Of a stretch of DNA of 64,000 nucleotides, positions 45,891-54,333 are shown piece by piece. The notes below the pieces were generated by a model. The model ran no database searches. It was not told the origin of the DNA and saw only the letters and a list, made by a program, of their open reading frames with translations. The DNA is taken from the NCBI RefSeq assembly GCF_003054175.1, contig NZ_QBKN01000009.1, positions 1 to 64,000 on the forward strand, read 5' to 3'. The DNA is from Allosediminivita pacifica (lineage in GTDB: Bacteria > Pseudomonadota > Alphaproteobacteria > Rhodobacterales > Rhodobacteraceae). The first letter of the stretch is position 1. Each line of letters starts with the position of its first letter. The position numbers and the translations under genes were made by a program.

Positions 45891-47309
45891 ATGGAAAAGA
45901 TCCGGTGCGACCTGCTGGTGATCGGTGCGGGCTCGGGTGGCCTGTCGGTGGCGGCGGGGGCCTCGCAGATGGGCGCGAATGTCGTGCTGCTGGAAGGCGG
46001 CGAGATGGGGGGCGATTGCCTCAACTACGGCTGCGTGCCGTCGAAGGCGCTGATTGCCTCGGCCAAGGTGGCCCACGGCATGACCACGGCGGCGCCCTAC
46101 GGCATCTCGCCGCGTAGCCCCGAGATCGACTATGCCGCCGCCAAGGACCACGTGAAGCAGGCCATCGCCACCATCGCCCCCGTCGACAGCCAGGAGCGGT
46201 TCGAGGGGCTGGGCGTGCGCGTGATTCGCGAGTTCGGCCGCTTCGTCGACCACCGCACCGTCGAGGCCGGTCAGCACAGCATCACCGCGCGGCGCGTGGT
46301 GATCGCCACGGGGTCGTCGCCCTTCGTGCCGCCGATCCCGGGGCTCGAGGATGTGCCCTACCTGACCAACGAATCGCTTTGGGAGTTGCGCGAGCGGCCC
46401 TCGCACCTGCTCATCATCGGTGGCGGCCCCATCGGCATGGAGATGGCGCAGGCCCACCGGCGGCTGGGCTGCCGCGTGACGGTCATCGAGGGCGGCAAGG
46501 CCTTCGCCAAGGACGATCCCGAGACCGCCGCCGTGGTGCTCGAGGCGCTGCGCGAGGAAGGCGTGGAAATCGCCGAGGACGCGCTGGCCAGCGCCGTCCG
46601 CAAGGATGGCCCCAACCTCACGGTCGAGACCGAGGACGGCCGCAGCTTCACCGGCACGCATCTGCTGATCGCCGTGGGCCGCAAGGCCAATGTCGAGGGG
46701 CTCGACCTCGAGAGGGCGGGTATCAAGCGCACTAAGACCGGCGTCGACGTGGACGACAACCTGCGCACCGCGAACCGCCGCGTCTATGCCGTGGGCGACG
46801 CGGCCGGGGGCATGATGTTCACCCATGTCGCGGGCTACCACGGCGGGCAGGTCATCCGCCCGCTGCTCTTCGCCCTGCCCGGCAAGGCCAGGACCGCCCA
46901 CCTGCCCACCGCCACCTATACCGATCCGGAGCTGGCACAGGTCGGCCTGACCGAGGCGCAGGCGCGCGAAAAACACGGCGACAAGGCCGAGGTCGCCCGG
47001 TTCGAATACGCCCACAACGACCGCGCCATTGCGGAGCGCAAGACGGCCGGTCTCATCAAGGTCATGGTGGTCGGCGGCAAGCCCGTGGGTGCCTCCATCG
47101 CGGGGCATCAGGCGGGCGAACACATCGCGCTCTGGTCGCTTGCCATCGCCAACGGGCTCAAGATGAGCCAGGTCTCGGCCATGGTCGCACCGTACCCGAC
47201 TTACGCCGAAATAAATAAAAGGGCTGCAGGCGCGTATTTCACACCTAGATTGTTCGGTAACGACACAGTGAAGAAGGTGGTGCGGCTGGTCCAACGCTGG
47301 CTGCCCTGA
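45891..47309 (+). CDS. MerA-like pyridine nucleotide-disulfide oxidoreductase
   Basis: 472 residues. FAD motif VIGAGSGGLSVAAG at the N-terminus, redox-active pair Cys43 and Cys48 in GGDCLNYGCVPSK, NAD(P) site LIIGGGPIGMEMAQAHRRLG, AVGDAAGGMMFTH, and the dimerisation domain with AHNDRAIAERKTAGLIKV. It has neither the MerA N-terminal metal-binding domain nor its C-terminal Cys pair, so mercury reduction is unlikely; substrate unknown. The stretch near 47205-47275 is locally A/T-rich. Coupled to the upstream TVP38-like gene. Confidence 0.88.
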   Translation: MEKIRCDLLVIGAGSGGLSVAAGASQMGANVVLLEGGEMGGDCLNYGCVPSKALIASAKVAHGMTTAAPYGISPRSPEIDYAAAKDHVKQAIATIAPVDSQERFEGLGVRVIREFGRFVDHRTVEAGQHSITARRVVIATGSSPFVPPIPGLEDVPYLTNESLWELRERPSHLLIIGGGPIGMEMAQAHRRLGCRVTVIEGGKAFAKDDPETAAVVLEALREEGVEIAEDALASAVRKDGPNLTVETEDGRSFTGTHLLIAVGRKANVEGLDLERAGIKRTKTGVDVDDNLRTANRRVYAVGDAAGGMMFTHVAGYHGGQVIRPLLFALPGKARTAHLPTATYTDPELAQVGLTEAQAREKHGDKAEVARFEYAHNDRAIAERKTAGLIKVMVVGGKPVGASIAGHQAGEHIALWSLAIANGLKMSQVSAMVAPYPTYAEINKRAAGAYFTPRLFGNDTVKKVVRLVQRWLP

Positions 47310-47324
47310 CAAGTTACGGCGCCC

Positions 47325-48707
47325 ATGTTCAACTCGCTTTCCGGCCGGTTCCTCGTCCTGACGATGGTTTTCGTCATGCTGGCCGAGATCCTCATCTTCG
47401 TTCCCTCGGTGGCACGCTTCCGCGAGGATTACCTTCTCGCGCGGCTCGAACGTGCGCAGATCGCTTCGCTCGCGCTTCTGGCCGACGACATGATCGCGCC
47501 CGAGCTCGAAGAGGAGCTTCTCGCCAATGCCGGCGTCTACAACGTCGTACTGCGGCGTGACGAGGCCCGCGAACTCGTGCTCAGCTCGCCGTTGCCCCAG
47601 GACATCGCCGCGACCTACGACCTGCGCGAGGCGGGGCCGCCCATCCTCATCCGTGATGCGCTCGCCCGCCTCATAGATCCAGAGCCGCGGATCGTCCGGG
47701 TCATCGGCAGCCCCTTGCGGGACGCGGGCCTGCTGATCGAGGTCACCATGGAAACCGCGCCCATGCGCGCGGCCATGATCGACTACGGGCTGCGCATCCT
47801 GATTCTCTCGGCGGTGATTTCGATCATCACGGCGCTGCTGCTGTTCCTGGCCGTGCGCCGGCTTCTGGTGAAGCCGATCAAGGGCGTGATCGCGCACATG
47901 ATGGCCTATACGCAGGCGCCAGAGGATGCCCATCGGATCATGCAGCCCTCGGCCAGCGTGCGCGAACTGCGCGAGGCCGAAGAGGCGCTGCAGGAGATGG
48001 AGCAGCAGCTCACCCAGGCGCTCAAGCAGAAGGAGCGGCTGGCCCAGCTCGGCGGGGCCATGGCGCGGGTCAGCCACGACCTGCGCAATATCCTCACCTC
48101 GGCGCAGCTCTTCACAGACCGGATCGAGATGTCCGAGGACCCCACGGTGAAGCGGCTCGCGCCCAAGCTCGTGGGCTCGATCACGCGCGCCATCAGCCTC
48201 TGCGAGGGCACGCTGGCCTTCGGTCGCGCCGAGGAGCCCGCGCCGCGGCTCACCCTTTTCAACTTCGCGGAACTCGCCAACGACGTGCTGTCTGCCGAAC
48301 GGCTGGCCATCGGCGAGGACGACGTGAGCCTGGCCGAGGACATCCCCGCGAGCCTGATGGTGCGGGGCGATCCCGAGCAGCTCTACCGCTCGCTCGCCAA
48401 CCTCGTGCGCAACGCACGCCAGGCGATCACCGGCTCGGGCGAGCCGGGCGAGATCTCGATCGCGGCGCGCGAGGGCGAACGCGAATGGATCATCGAAGTC
48501 TCGGACACCGGGCCGGGCCTGCCGCCGAAGGCAAAGGAACATCTCTTCCAGCCGTTCCAGGGCGGTGCGCGCAAGGGCGGCACGGGCCTTGGCCTCGCCA
48601 TTGTGTCCGAGATCGTCCGCGGACACGGCGGCACCGTCACCTTGGTCGACAAGGAGGGCTGCGGCACCTGTTTCGAAATCCGCCTCCCCATGGGGGATGT
48701 GGCGTAA
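47325..48707 (+). CDS. Membrane sensor histidine kinase (orphan)
   Basis: 460 residues. TM1 at about 10-30 (FLVLTMVFVMLAEILIFV), periplasmic region to ~150, TM2 at ~160-185 (ILILSAVISIITALLLFLAV), HAMP linker, coiled coil (EAEEALQEMEQQLTQALKQKERLAQLGG), H-box ARVSHDLRNIL with the phospho-acceptor His, N-box NLVRNARQAI, G1 DTGPGLP and G2 GGTGLGLAIV. No response regulator is adjacent. Fifteen bases after the MerA-like gene, so possibly in the same transcript. Confidence 0.92.
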   Translation: MFNSLSGRFLVLTMVFVMLAEILIFVPSVARFREDYLLARLERAQIASLALLADDMIAPELEEELLANAGVYNVVLRRDEARELVLSSPLPQDIAATYDLREAGPPILIRDALARLIDPEPRIVRVIGSPLRDAGLLIEVTMETAPMRAAMIDYGLRILILSAVISIITALLLFLAVRRLLVKPIKGVIAHMMAYTQAPEDAHRIMQPSASVRELREAEEALQEMEQQLTQALKQKERLAQLGGAMARVSHDLRNILTSAQLFTDRIEMSEDPTVKRLAPKLVGSITRAISLCEGTLAFGRAEEPAPRLTLFNFAELANDVLSAERLAIGEDDVSLAEDIPASLMVRGDPEQLYRSLANLVRNARQAITGSGEPGEISIAAREGEREWIIEVSDTGPGLPPKAKEHLFQPFQGGARKGGTGLGLAIVSEIVRGHGGTVTLVDKEGCGTCFEIRLPMGDVA

Positions 48708-48772
48708 AGTGCAATTTTTCCTCACGCAGGCCCTTGCAGGGGTCCGACACCTCCGTTAGATCAGCGCTCGAC

Positions 48773-48849
48773 GGACCGATAGCTCAGCTGGATAGAGTAC
48801 CTGACTACGAATCAGGGGGTCGGGGGTTCGAATCCTCCTCGGTCCGCCA
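48773..48849 (+). tRNA. tRNA-Arg (anticodon ACG)
   Basis: Acceptor GGACCGA (48773-48779) pairs with TCGGTCC (48839-48845), discriminator G, encoded CCA (48847-48849). Anticodon stem CCTGA/TCAGG encloses CTACGAA with ACG at 48807-48809; T-loop TTCGAAT. Reads CGN codons after inosine editing of A34. It stands at the edge of a gene block (49-51.7 kb) of different character; no second copy of its 3' end was found nearby. Confidence 0.97.
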
Positions 48850-49289
48850 CTTCCACATTACAGGATGTCACGCAGACACGACCTTCTTGTCGGGTGCGTA
48901 GCTCGGCGGGCGGAATATCCTGAAATCATGGCAGGGCCGCTCGGTTAAGCTGGTGATCTTCAGATCCAGCCAATCCAGCCTTTGTCGGGTCCCTCGGCTC
49001 CCGTTGACTATGCCGCATCCTGCGTTCGAGCCGGCATTGCCGGTGCTGTCCCGACTCGCGGCCGGAACCAACGCAGCCTCCAGCCGGAGACGCGGCGGCG
49101 ACTTTACGTTCGGAGTCGCCACCTCTTAGGGCAAGAGGGTCGCCATTTAGCAGCTGGCGGGATCTTCCTATCGCACCGCGGATCACATTGGCCTGTCCGA
49201 ATGGCCGGCGGCCCGGGTATCGTGATCTGACCTCAGAACGGTTGCCAGGTTTCGCAGATGAGCTCAGGCCCTCTTATCAGGTTTGCACC
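48850..49289. other. Gene-free stretch after tRNA-Arg
   Basis: About 440 bases. A minus-strand frame at 48868-49122 has no family, no ribosome site and biased composition, so I treat it as chance. A short palindrome GCGGCGACTTTACGTTCGGAGTCGCC lies near 49092. It may be leftover DNA between the tRNA and the glycosyltransferase gene. Confidence 0.45.
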
Positions 49290-50495
49290 ATGACGCTCGC
49301 GGATGCTGTCCTCTCGCGCGCGGATGGACAGGGCACATCGGAACTGCCTGAAACCGCCCCTGTCCGAGGGGTCTATATCGGCGTCGACGCCACAAATCCC
49401 ACGCTCATCCTGCGGATCCGATCCTTTCGAAAGGCCGGTGTCAGGCTGACGAGCTTCACGTTTCGCCGGCACAAGTTCAATACCGGGTTCCAGCCGGACT
49501 GGGACAACATCCACCTCGGGGATACCGTCGACAGGCGCTATCTCTACCGTCTTCCGGCGCTTCTGCGTGCCCTGTGGCGGATGGTGAAGCACGGCGACGT
49601 CTTACGCGACGCGGACTTCATCTATGCTCGCAACCTGGACCTTCTGGCCCTTGGCCACTTCGCCAGACTCCTGACACGCAGCAAGGCGAAGCTGGTCTAC
49701 GAGGTCGAGGACGTTCAGGCGATCTTCTTCAAGAAGTCCACCGCCGGGGCCCTGTTCCGCCGTGTCGAAGGATGGTTGCTGCAGCGCGTCGACCTGCTGG
49801 TGGTGATGTCCCCCGGGTTCCTGCGGGGGTACTTCGAACCTGTTCACGGCTGGAAAGGGCCCAGCTTCGTGCTCGAGAACAAGCTCCAGCTCGGGGACCG
49901 GCCGGAGACGCCGACTCCGGCGGGACGGGTCTGGGAAGAGATCACGGACCGCTGGGTGATCGGCTGGTTCGGCACGCTGAGATGCACCAAGAGCATGGCG
50001 CTTCTGGAGGAGATCGCCGTGGCCCTCGGTCCGCGGGTCGAAATCTACACAAGAGGCTACCCGACGGAGACCGGGCTGGACGCCTACATGGAGATCGTCA
50101 ACCGGCATCCGAACTGGACCTATGACGGGGAATACACGATCCCCGACGATCTCGAAGAGATGTATGGCCGGGTGCATTTCTCTTGGTGCCTGGATTTTCT
50201 CGACGAAGAGGGCAATTCGCCCCTGCTGCTGGCGTGCCGGATGTACCAGGGCGGTTTCTACGGGTCGGTGCCGCTGGTGGCCGAGGGATCCGAGATGGAG
50301 GACTGGCTGGCCCGCGCAGGGGTGGGCCACGCCTTTCCCGCGCCGCATGCCGCGTCGATCATCGACTTTCTCAAGAGTGTCACTCCCGGTGAATACCGGA
50401 AGGAACGGGCGCGGATCATGGCAGAACGGCGCGCGCTCTTCCTCGAGGACGGCAGCGACATGCGCAACCTCCTCGAGACGATGCAGCAGCTCTGA
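49290..50495 (+). CDS. Glycosyltransferase, ExoL/GT4-like
   Basis: 401 residues from ATG 49290 (MTLADAVLSRADGQG); a longer frame from 49188 has no support. Features: RIRSFRKAGVRLTSFTFRRHKFN, DADFIYARNLDLLALGHFAR, KLVYEVEDVQAIFF, then GWFGTLRCTKSMALLEEIA and VPLVAEGSEMEDWLARAGVGHAF, the two-Rossmann layout of a GT-B transferase resembling succinoglycan ExoL. Acceptor unknown. It is convergent, stop to stop (3 bases), with the SqdB-like gene, suggesting a shared role in a surface glycan or glycolipid. Confidence 0.75.
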   Translation: MTLADAVLSRADGQGTSELPETAPVRGVYIGVDATNPTLILRIRSFRKAGVRLTSFTFRRHKFNTGFQPDWDNIHLGDTVDRRYLYRLPALLRALWRMVKHGDVLRDADFIYARNLDLLALGHFARLLTRSKAKLVYEVEDVQAIFFKKSTAGALFRRVEGWLLQRVDLLVVMSPGFLRGYFEPVHGWKGPSFVLENKLQLGDRPETPTPAGRVWEEITDRWVIGWFGTLRCTKSMALLEEIAVALGPRVEIYTRGYPTETGLDAYMEIVNRHPNWTYDGEYTIPDDLEEMYGRVHFSWCLDFLDEEGNSPLLLACRMYQGGFYGSVPLVAEGSEMEDWLARAGVGHAFPAPHAASIIDFLKSVTPGEYRKERARIMAERRALFLEDGSDMRNLLETMQQL

Positions 50496-50498
50496 TCA

Positions 50499-51683
50499 TC
50501 AGGCGACCGAGCTGCGCGGGCCCGTACCGTCGAGCCCGAGGAGTTCGCCAAGTTGCGCAATTTCCGTCTCCAGGATCTCGTCGAAGCGGTGGGCGACGAA
50601 CCCCAGATCGTGGAAAGTCCCGTTGTCGACCTCGAACTCGTTCCCCTCCGGCTCGCGCCTCGGGTTGTCGAGATGAACGACTTCCGCACCTGTGATACGG
50701 GAAATCCTGCCGGCGAGAGCATTGATGCTGCTGGTCTCGGCAATCTGGTTGAGGATGCGGACCCTCTCCCCGCGCTTTGTCGGCGTGGCGGCGGCCAGCG
50801 TGAGACAGGTCAGCATGTCCTCGATGTGAATGAACCCGCGGGTTTGGCTGCCGCTGCCGTAGACGGTCAGTGGCCGCCCCTCGAGCGCCTGCAGGATGAA
50901 ACGGTTCGTCACCGTTCCGTATATGGCGTCGTGGTCGAAGCGGTTGACCAGACGCAGGTCGCGGCAGGTTTCTGCGGTCTGGGTCCCCCAGACGACGCCC
51001 TGATGCAGATCGGTGATCCGGACACCGTGATATCGCGCGTAGAACTCGAAGAGATGCTGATCCAGCATCTTGGTCATGTGGTAGAGCGAGTCCGGTTGTC
51101 CGGGGTAGAGGATTTCCTTGCCGACTTCGCGACCGTCTGCACCGAGGGCTTTGACCTTCAGGTAGCCTTCCGGCAGCTGCAGGCCGGCGGTGGCGTAGCC
51201 GTAGACCCCAATGGTGCCAAGGTGCATGAGATGCGGATCGAGCCGGGTTTCGACCAGGGCGGCCAGCAGGTTGTGGGTCGCCCGGATATTGTTGTCCACG
51301 GTATACCGGGCGCCCTCGGACGACCTCATCGAATAGGGAGCGGACCGCTGCTCCGCAAAATGGATGATGATGTCGGGACGTGTTTCGAGCAGGACCCGCA
51401 AGAGCCCGGCATAGTTTTCCGCGAGGTCCACGTTGTGGGTCCGTATCACGGAGCCTTCTACCGCAGTCCATGCCTCGACGCGGTCGTGAAGGCTTTGGAT
51501 GGGCGTCAGTGACGCGACGCCTAGGTTCCGGTCCGTCTCACGACGCGCGCCGTTGTCCAGGATGACGACCTGTGCCCCCATGGACGAGAAGCGAAGGGCG
51601 GTGGGCCAGCCGCAAAAACCGTCGCCGCCCAAGATCAACACGGTCTGCCCTGCCGCAAGACGCGGGCTTTCGAAATTACCCAT
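50499..51683 (-). CDS. sqdB: UDP-sulfoquinovose synthase-like NAD-dependent epimerase (SqdB family)
   Basis: 394 residues from the ATG at 51683, the longer frame to 51773 being A/T-rich leader. NAD motif GGDGFCGWP at 19-27; the family-diagnostic HFAEQRSAPYSM at 108-119; catalytic Thr157 (HLGTIGVYG), Tyr201 and Lys205 (YHMTK); TDLHQGVVWGTQT and NRFILQALEGRPLTVYGSGSQTRGFIHIED (key part LTVYGSGSQTRGF). SqdB converts UDP-glucose and sulfite to UDP-sulfoquinovose, precursor of sulfolipid SQDG. No sqdA/C/D gene is adjacent, so it may serve a sulfo-polysaccharide instead. Confidence 0.82.
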   Translation of the reverse strand: MGNFESPRLAAGQTVLILGGDGFCGWPTALRFSSMGAQVVILDNGARRETDRNLGVASLTPIQSLHDRVEAWTAVEGSVIRTHNVDLAENYAGLLRVLLETRPDIIIHFAEQRSAPYSMRSSEGARYTVDNNIRATHNLLAALVETRLDPHLMHLGTIGVYGYATAGLQLPEGYLKVKALGADGREVGKEILYPGQPDSLYHMTKMLDQHLFEFYARYHGVRITDLHQGVVWGTQTAETCRDLRLVNRFDHDAIYGTVTNRFILQALEGRPLTVYGSGSQTRGFIHIEDMLTCLTLAAATPTKRGERVRILNQIAETSSINALAGRISRITGAEVVHLDNPRREPEGNEFEVDNGTFHDLGFVAHRFDEILETEIAQLGELLGLDGTGPRSSVA

Positions 51684-51958
51684 GCTCCAATCCCTTAAAA
51701 CAAAAAAAAATAATCTAATAAGGAGAGAATATGTCATATGGGCCTGTCCAGGCAATATGACTCTTGAACCCATCGGTTCGTCCGGGCCGTGGAAAGGGTA
51801 GAATGTTCCAGTCGAGCCGCGACCGGGCCGTTGCGAACTGGAACTCTCCCCTCCTGAACGGATGAAGGAGGAAGACCGCCTCTGCCGGGCGCGGTTTTCG
51901 TTTGCGAGGCCGTCATATCACTTTGACGCCCCCGTGCTATCCTTCCAGACTTCTCGCG
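51684..51958. other. A/T-rich leader region between sqdB-like and Nudix genes
   Basis: A run of A and T at 51700-51732 is striking in this GC-rich DNA and probably holds the minus-strand promoter for the sqdB-like gene. On the plus strand AAGGAGAG precedes a nine-codon frame (51731-51760, MSYGPVQAI), likely chance. No gene is seen in the remainder, which contains a GAACTGGAACTCTCCCCTCC stretch. Confidence 0.4.
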
Positions 51959-52429
51959 ATGACAGGTGACATGCCGATGGCCGAACAGATCGCGGCATTG
52001 CCGCTGCACTGGGACAAGAAGGGCCAGGTGCAGGTCCTGATGGTCACGTCGCGCGACACCGGGCGCTGGGTGATGCCCAAGGGCTGGGAGATGGACGGCA
52101 AGAAACCCTGGCGCGCGGCCGAGATCGAGGCGCTGGAGGAGGCCGGGGCACAGGGCTACATCGGCAGCGAGCAGATCGGCAGCTACAGCTACGACAAGAT
52201 CCTTGATGATGGCACTGCGCTGCCGTGTACGGTCCGGGTCTACCCGATGATCGTGGAAAAGCTGAAACGCCGCTGGAAGGAGCGCAAGCAGCGCAAGCGC
52301 CGGTGGTTCACGCCGAGCGCCGCCGCCAAGCGGGTGCACGAACCCGAACTGAGCGCGCTGCTGCTCGGGCTCAAGGCCAAGCACAAGCCCCACAAGCAGC
52401 CTATCATCCGAGACTTGCTGAAGACCTGA
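51959..52429 (+). CDS. Nudix hydrolase with degenerate Nudix box
   Basis: 156 residues from ATG 51959 (51902 and 51971 are alternatives). The Nudix segment PKGWEMDGKKPWRAAEIEALEEAGAQG keeps the EE-x-G core and the preceding Glu, but the conserved Arg is Ile and the first Glu is Lys. The alphaproteobacterial group with PKGWPMxGK motif resembles diphosphoinositol-polyphosphate phosphohydrolases. The C-terminal RWKERKQRKRRWFTPSAAAKRV is very basic. Substrate unknown; the metal-binding Glu residues suggest it is active. Confidence 0.8.
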   Translation: MTGDMPMAEQIAALPLHWDKKGQVQVLMVTSRDTGRWVMPKGWEMDGKKPWRAAEIEALEEAGAQGYIGSEQIGSYSYDKILDDGTALPCTVRVYPMIVEKLKRRWKERKQRKRRWFTPSAAAKRVHEPELSALLLGLKAKHKPHKQPIIRDLLKT

Positions 52430-52440
52430 GACCCGTCGGC

Positions 52441-53736
52441 TCAGTCAACGGGCAGGCCGCTCGGCACGCTCTCGGGTCGTCCCAGCGGCCGGTCGAAGGG
52501 GTTGGGATCGGTCAGCGCGCTCAGGAAGGCCTCGATCTCGCCGACCTGCTCGTCGCTCAGCCGCACCGGCAGGATCTCGAGGTACTGCGCTTGCCGCGCC
52601 ATCTCGAACCGGTCCTCCATCACTGCGAAGTCCCCCGCCGCAAGCCAGGGCACCGCCGGAAGCCGCGCCATCTCGGGGCGCCAGAGCATACGGCTGCCCA
52701 CGGGATTGGCCATGTGGCGGATCATGTCGCGCAGGGTCGGGTAGGCGCCGTTGTGCCCGTAGGGCGCCGTCACCGCCACGTTGCGCAGGCTTGGCGTGCG
52801 GAAGCGGTAGGCATCGTCGAGCCGGTCCGTCTTGCCCATGCGCCCGACGTCGCGGTTGATCGGGTCGAACTTGCGATTCCGCCCCGGCCCGAAGGCCGGC
52901 AGCCCCGCCGCGTGGAACTGCTGATCGCTGAACAGCGGCCCGTTGTGGCACTGCGCGCAGCCCGCCTCGCCGAAGAAGAGCCGCCGCCCCCGTTCGGCGC
53001 GCGCCGGCAGCGGCACGCCCTCGCGCGCCCAGCGGTCGTAGGGCGTGTCGTAGCTCTGCCATTCGGTACCGATGAAGGCCGCAAGCGCGTTCACCACGTG
53101 CACGATGGTGATGTCGTCCTGCCCCTCCACGTCCTCGAAGACCTCGGAGAACATCCCGGCATAGGCCGGGATCGTCGCCACGCGCCGGGCGAGGATCGGC
53201 CAGCCCAGGTGAACGCCCGCCGCCACGGCGGTGGCCACGTCATTCTCGCCCGGGCTGCCCGCCATCTCGGTGTCCGAGGTCATCGGGAACAGCGCCTGCG
53301 CCGCGATGATCGAGTTGAGCCCCATGGGAATGTCGGACCCGGCCGGCGAATCGAAGACGTATTCGTCGTCGTCGATCTTCTGCAGCCGCCCGTCGTGGAA
53401 GACCGTCTGGATTCCCCGATGGGCGAGGTTCCAGAGCCCCGGGGCGTTGCGCGGCACGCGCTTCTGGATGCGGTCGGCGCCGGTACCCGGCGTGCGGTCC
53501 GCCCCGAGGCCGGCACCGCCTTCGCCGATGCCGAGGCTCAGCCCGTCGCTGCTGCCCAGTGAATGATGATGGCAGGTGCCACAGCTGATGTTGCGGTTGC
53601 CCGACAGGATCTTGTCGTAGAAGAGCAACTGCCCGATCCGTGCTTGATCGGCGTCGAAGGGCAGGAAATCATCGGGGTCTATGGCGTCGGCGGCGGCCGG
53701 CAGGGCGATCACGGAGGAGACGAGAAGATGCCCCAT
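52441..53736 (-). CDS. Di-haem cytochrome c peroxidase / MauG-like protein
   Basis: 431 residues from the ATG at 53736; MGHLLVSSVIALPAAADA is a signal peptide. Two haem-binding sites: CGTCH at residues 52-56 and CAQCH at 260-264. FFGEAGCAQCHNGPLFSDQQFH and RTPSLRNVAVTAPYGHNGAYPTL match bacterial di-haem peroxidases. It reduces H2O2 with periplasmic electrons or modifies a protein like MauG. The start overlaps that of the divergent Sel1 gene by nine bases. Confidence 0.87.
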   Translation of the reverse strand: MGHLLVSSVIALPAAADAIDPDDFLPFDADQARIGQLLFYDKILSGNRNISCGTCHHHSLGSSDGLSLGIGEGGAGLGADRTPGTGADRIQKRVPRNAPGLWNLAHRGIQTVFHDGRLQKIDDDEYVFDSPAGSDIPMGLNSIIAAQALFPMTSDTEMAGSPGENDVATAVAAGVHLGWPILARRVATIPAYAGMFSEVFEDVEGQDDITIVHVVNALAAFIGTEWQSYDTPYDRWAREGVPLPARAERGRRLFFGEAGCAQCHNGPLFSDQQFHAAGLPAFGPGRNRKFDPINRDVGRMGKTDRLDDAYRFRTPSLRNVAVTAPYGHNGAYPTLRDMIRHMANPVGSRMLWRPEMARLPAVPWLAAGDFAVMEDRFEMARQAQYLEILPVRLSDEQVGEIEAFLSALTDPNPFDRPLGRPESVPSGLPVD

Positions 53737-54237
53737 CCCTGCGATACACCAGGGCTGCGCGAAACGGCGGCGGCACTTCTTGTGTCGCTCACCCTCGCGG
53801 CCCCGGTCCACGCCCAGACGCTGCGCGAGGCGCGCGAACTCATCGTGGACAAGGACTTCGATGCGGCGCACCAGGCCCTCAGGCCGCTGGCCCGCGCCGG
53901 GAACGCCGATGCCGAGGAACTGATCGGCGTGATCTACGCGCTGGGCCTCGGGGTCGAGCAGGACCACGTCCGTGCCTTCGAATGGTATCTGCGCAGCGCC
54001 ATGAAGGGCCACCCCGGCGCGCAGTCGGGTGTCGGCTGGTACTACGAGCTCGGCCTCGGCATGGCGCAGCCCGACAGGGTGCGCGCCTACCTCTGGTACC
54101 GGCTCAGCGACATCGGCGGCGATCCCGACGCCGCGATCTCGGTCGAGGAGCTTGGGAAAAAGATGACCGCAGAGGAAATGGAAGAAGCGCATAAATTGAT
54201 CGATGACTATCGGGCGTGGATGTATCCTTTCCGCTAG
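53728..54237 (+). CDS. Exported Sel1-repeat protein
   Basis: 169 residues from ATG 53728, preceded by GGAGGAGACGAGAAG. After MPHPCDTPGLRETAAALLVSLTLAAPVHA (signal peptide) come Sel1-like repeats: GNADAEELIGVIYALGLGVEQDHVRAFEWY and GHPGAQSGVGWYYELGLGMAQPDRVRAYLWY. Sel1 proteins are solenoid adaptors, often in stress or envelope signalling. Divergent from the peroxidase gene with overlapping start codons, implying shared regulation. Confidence 0.82.
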   Translation: MPHPCDTPGLRETAAALLVSLTLAAPVHAQTLREARELIVDKDFDAAHQALRPLARAGNADAEELIGVIYALGLGVEQDHVRAFEWYLRSAMKGHPGAQSGVGWYYELGLGMAQPDRVRAYLWYRLSDIGGDPDAAISVEELGKKMTAEEMEEAHKLIDDYRAWMYPFR

Positions 54238-54333
54238 GGTAACGCACTTTCCCGTGATCGCAATTGCGGCCTTGCCGCGTTTCTGTTCCGTTCTGCAGGC
54301 TCTTTTATTCCATCCCCGAAGGCGCAGTCGCGT

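Noticed and set aside
45891-47309. Mercuric reductase (merA) and a mercury-resistance operon
   Set aside because: No HMA domain, no C-terminal Cys pair, and no merR, merT or merP nearby.
45072-48725. 1217-codon minus-strand open frame
   Set aside because: It is antisense to three well-supported genes, is His/Arg/Asp-rich as expected from GC-skewed shadow frames, and has no family.
48868-49122. 84-codon minus-strand frame after tRNA-Arg
   Set aside because: No ribosome site, no family, poor codon pattern.
48830-51960. Attachment-site repeat for an integrated island at tRNA-Arg
   Set aside because: No second copy of the tRNA 3' end and no integrase were seen up to the Nudix gene.
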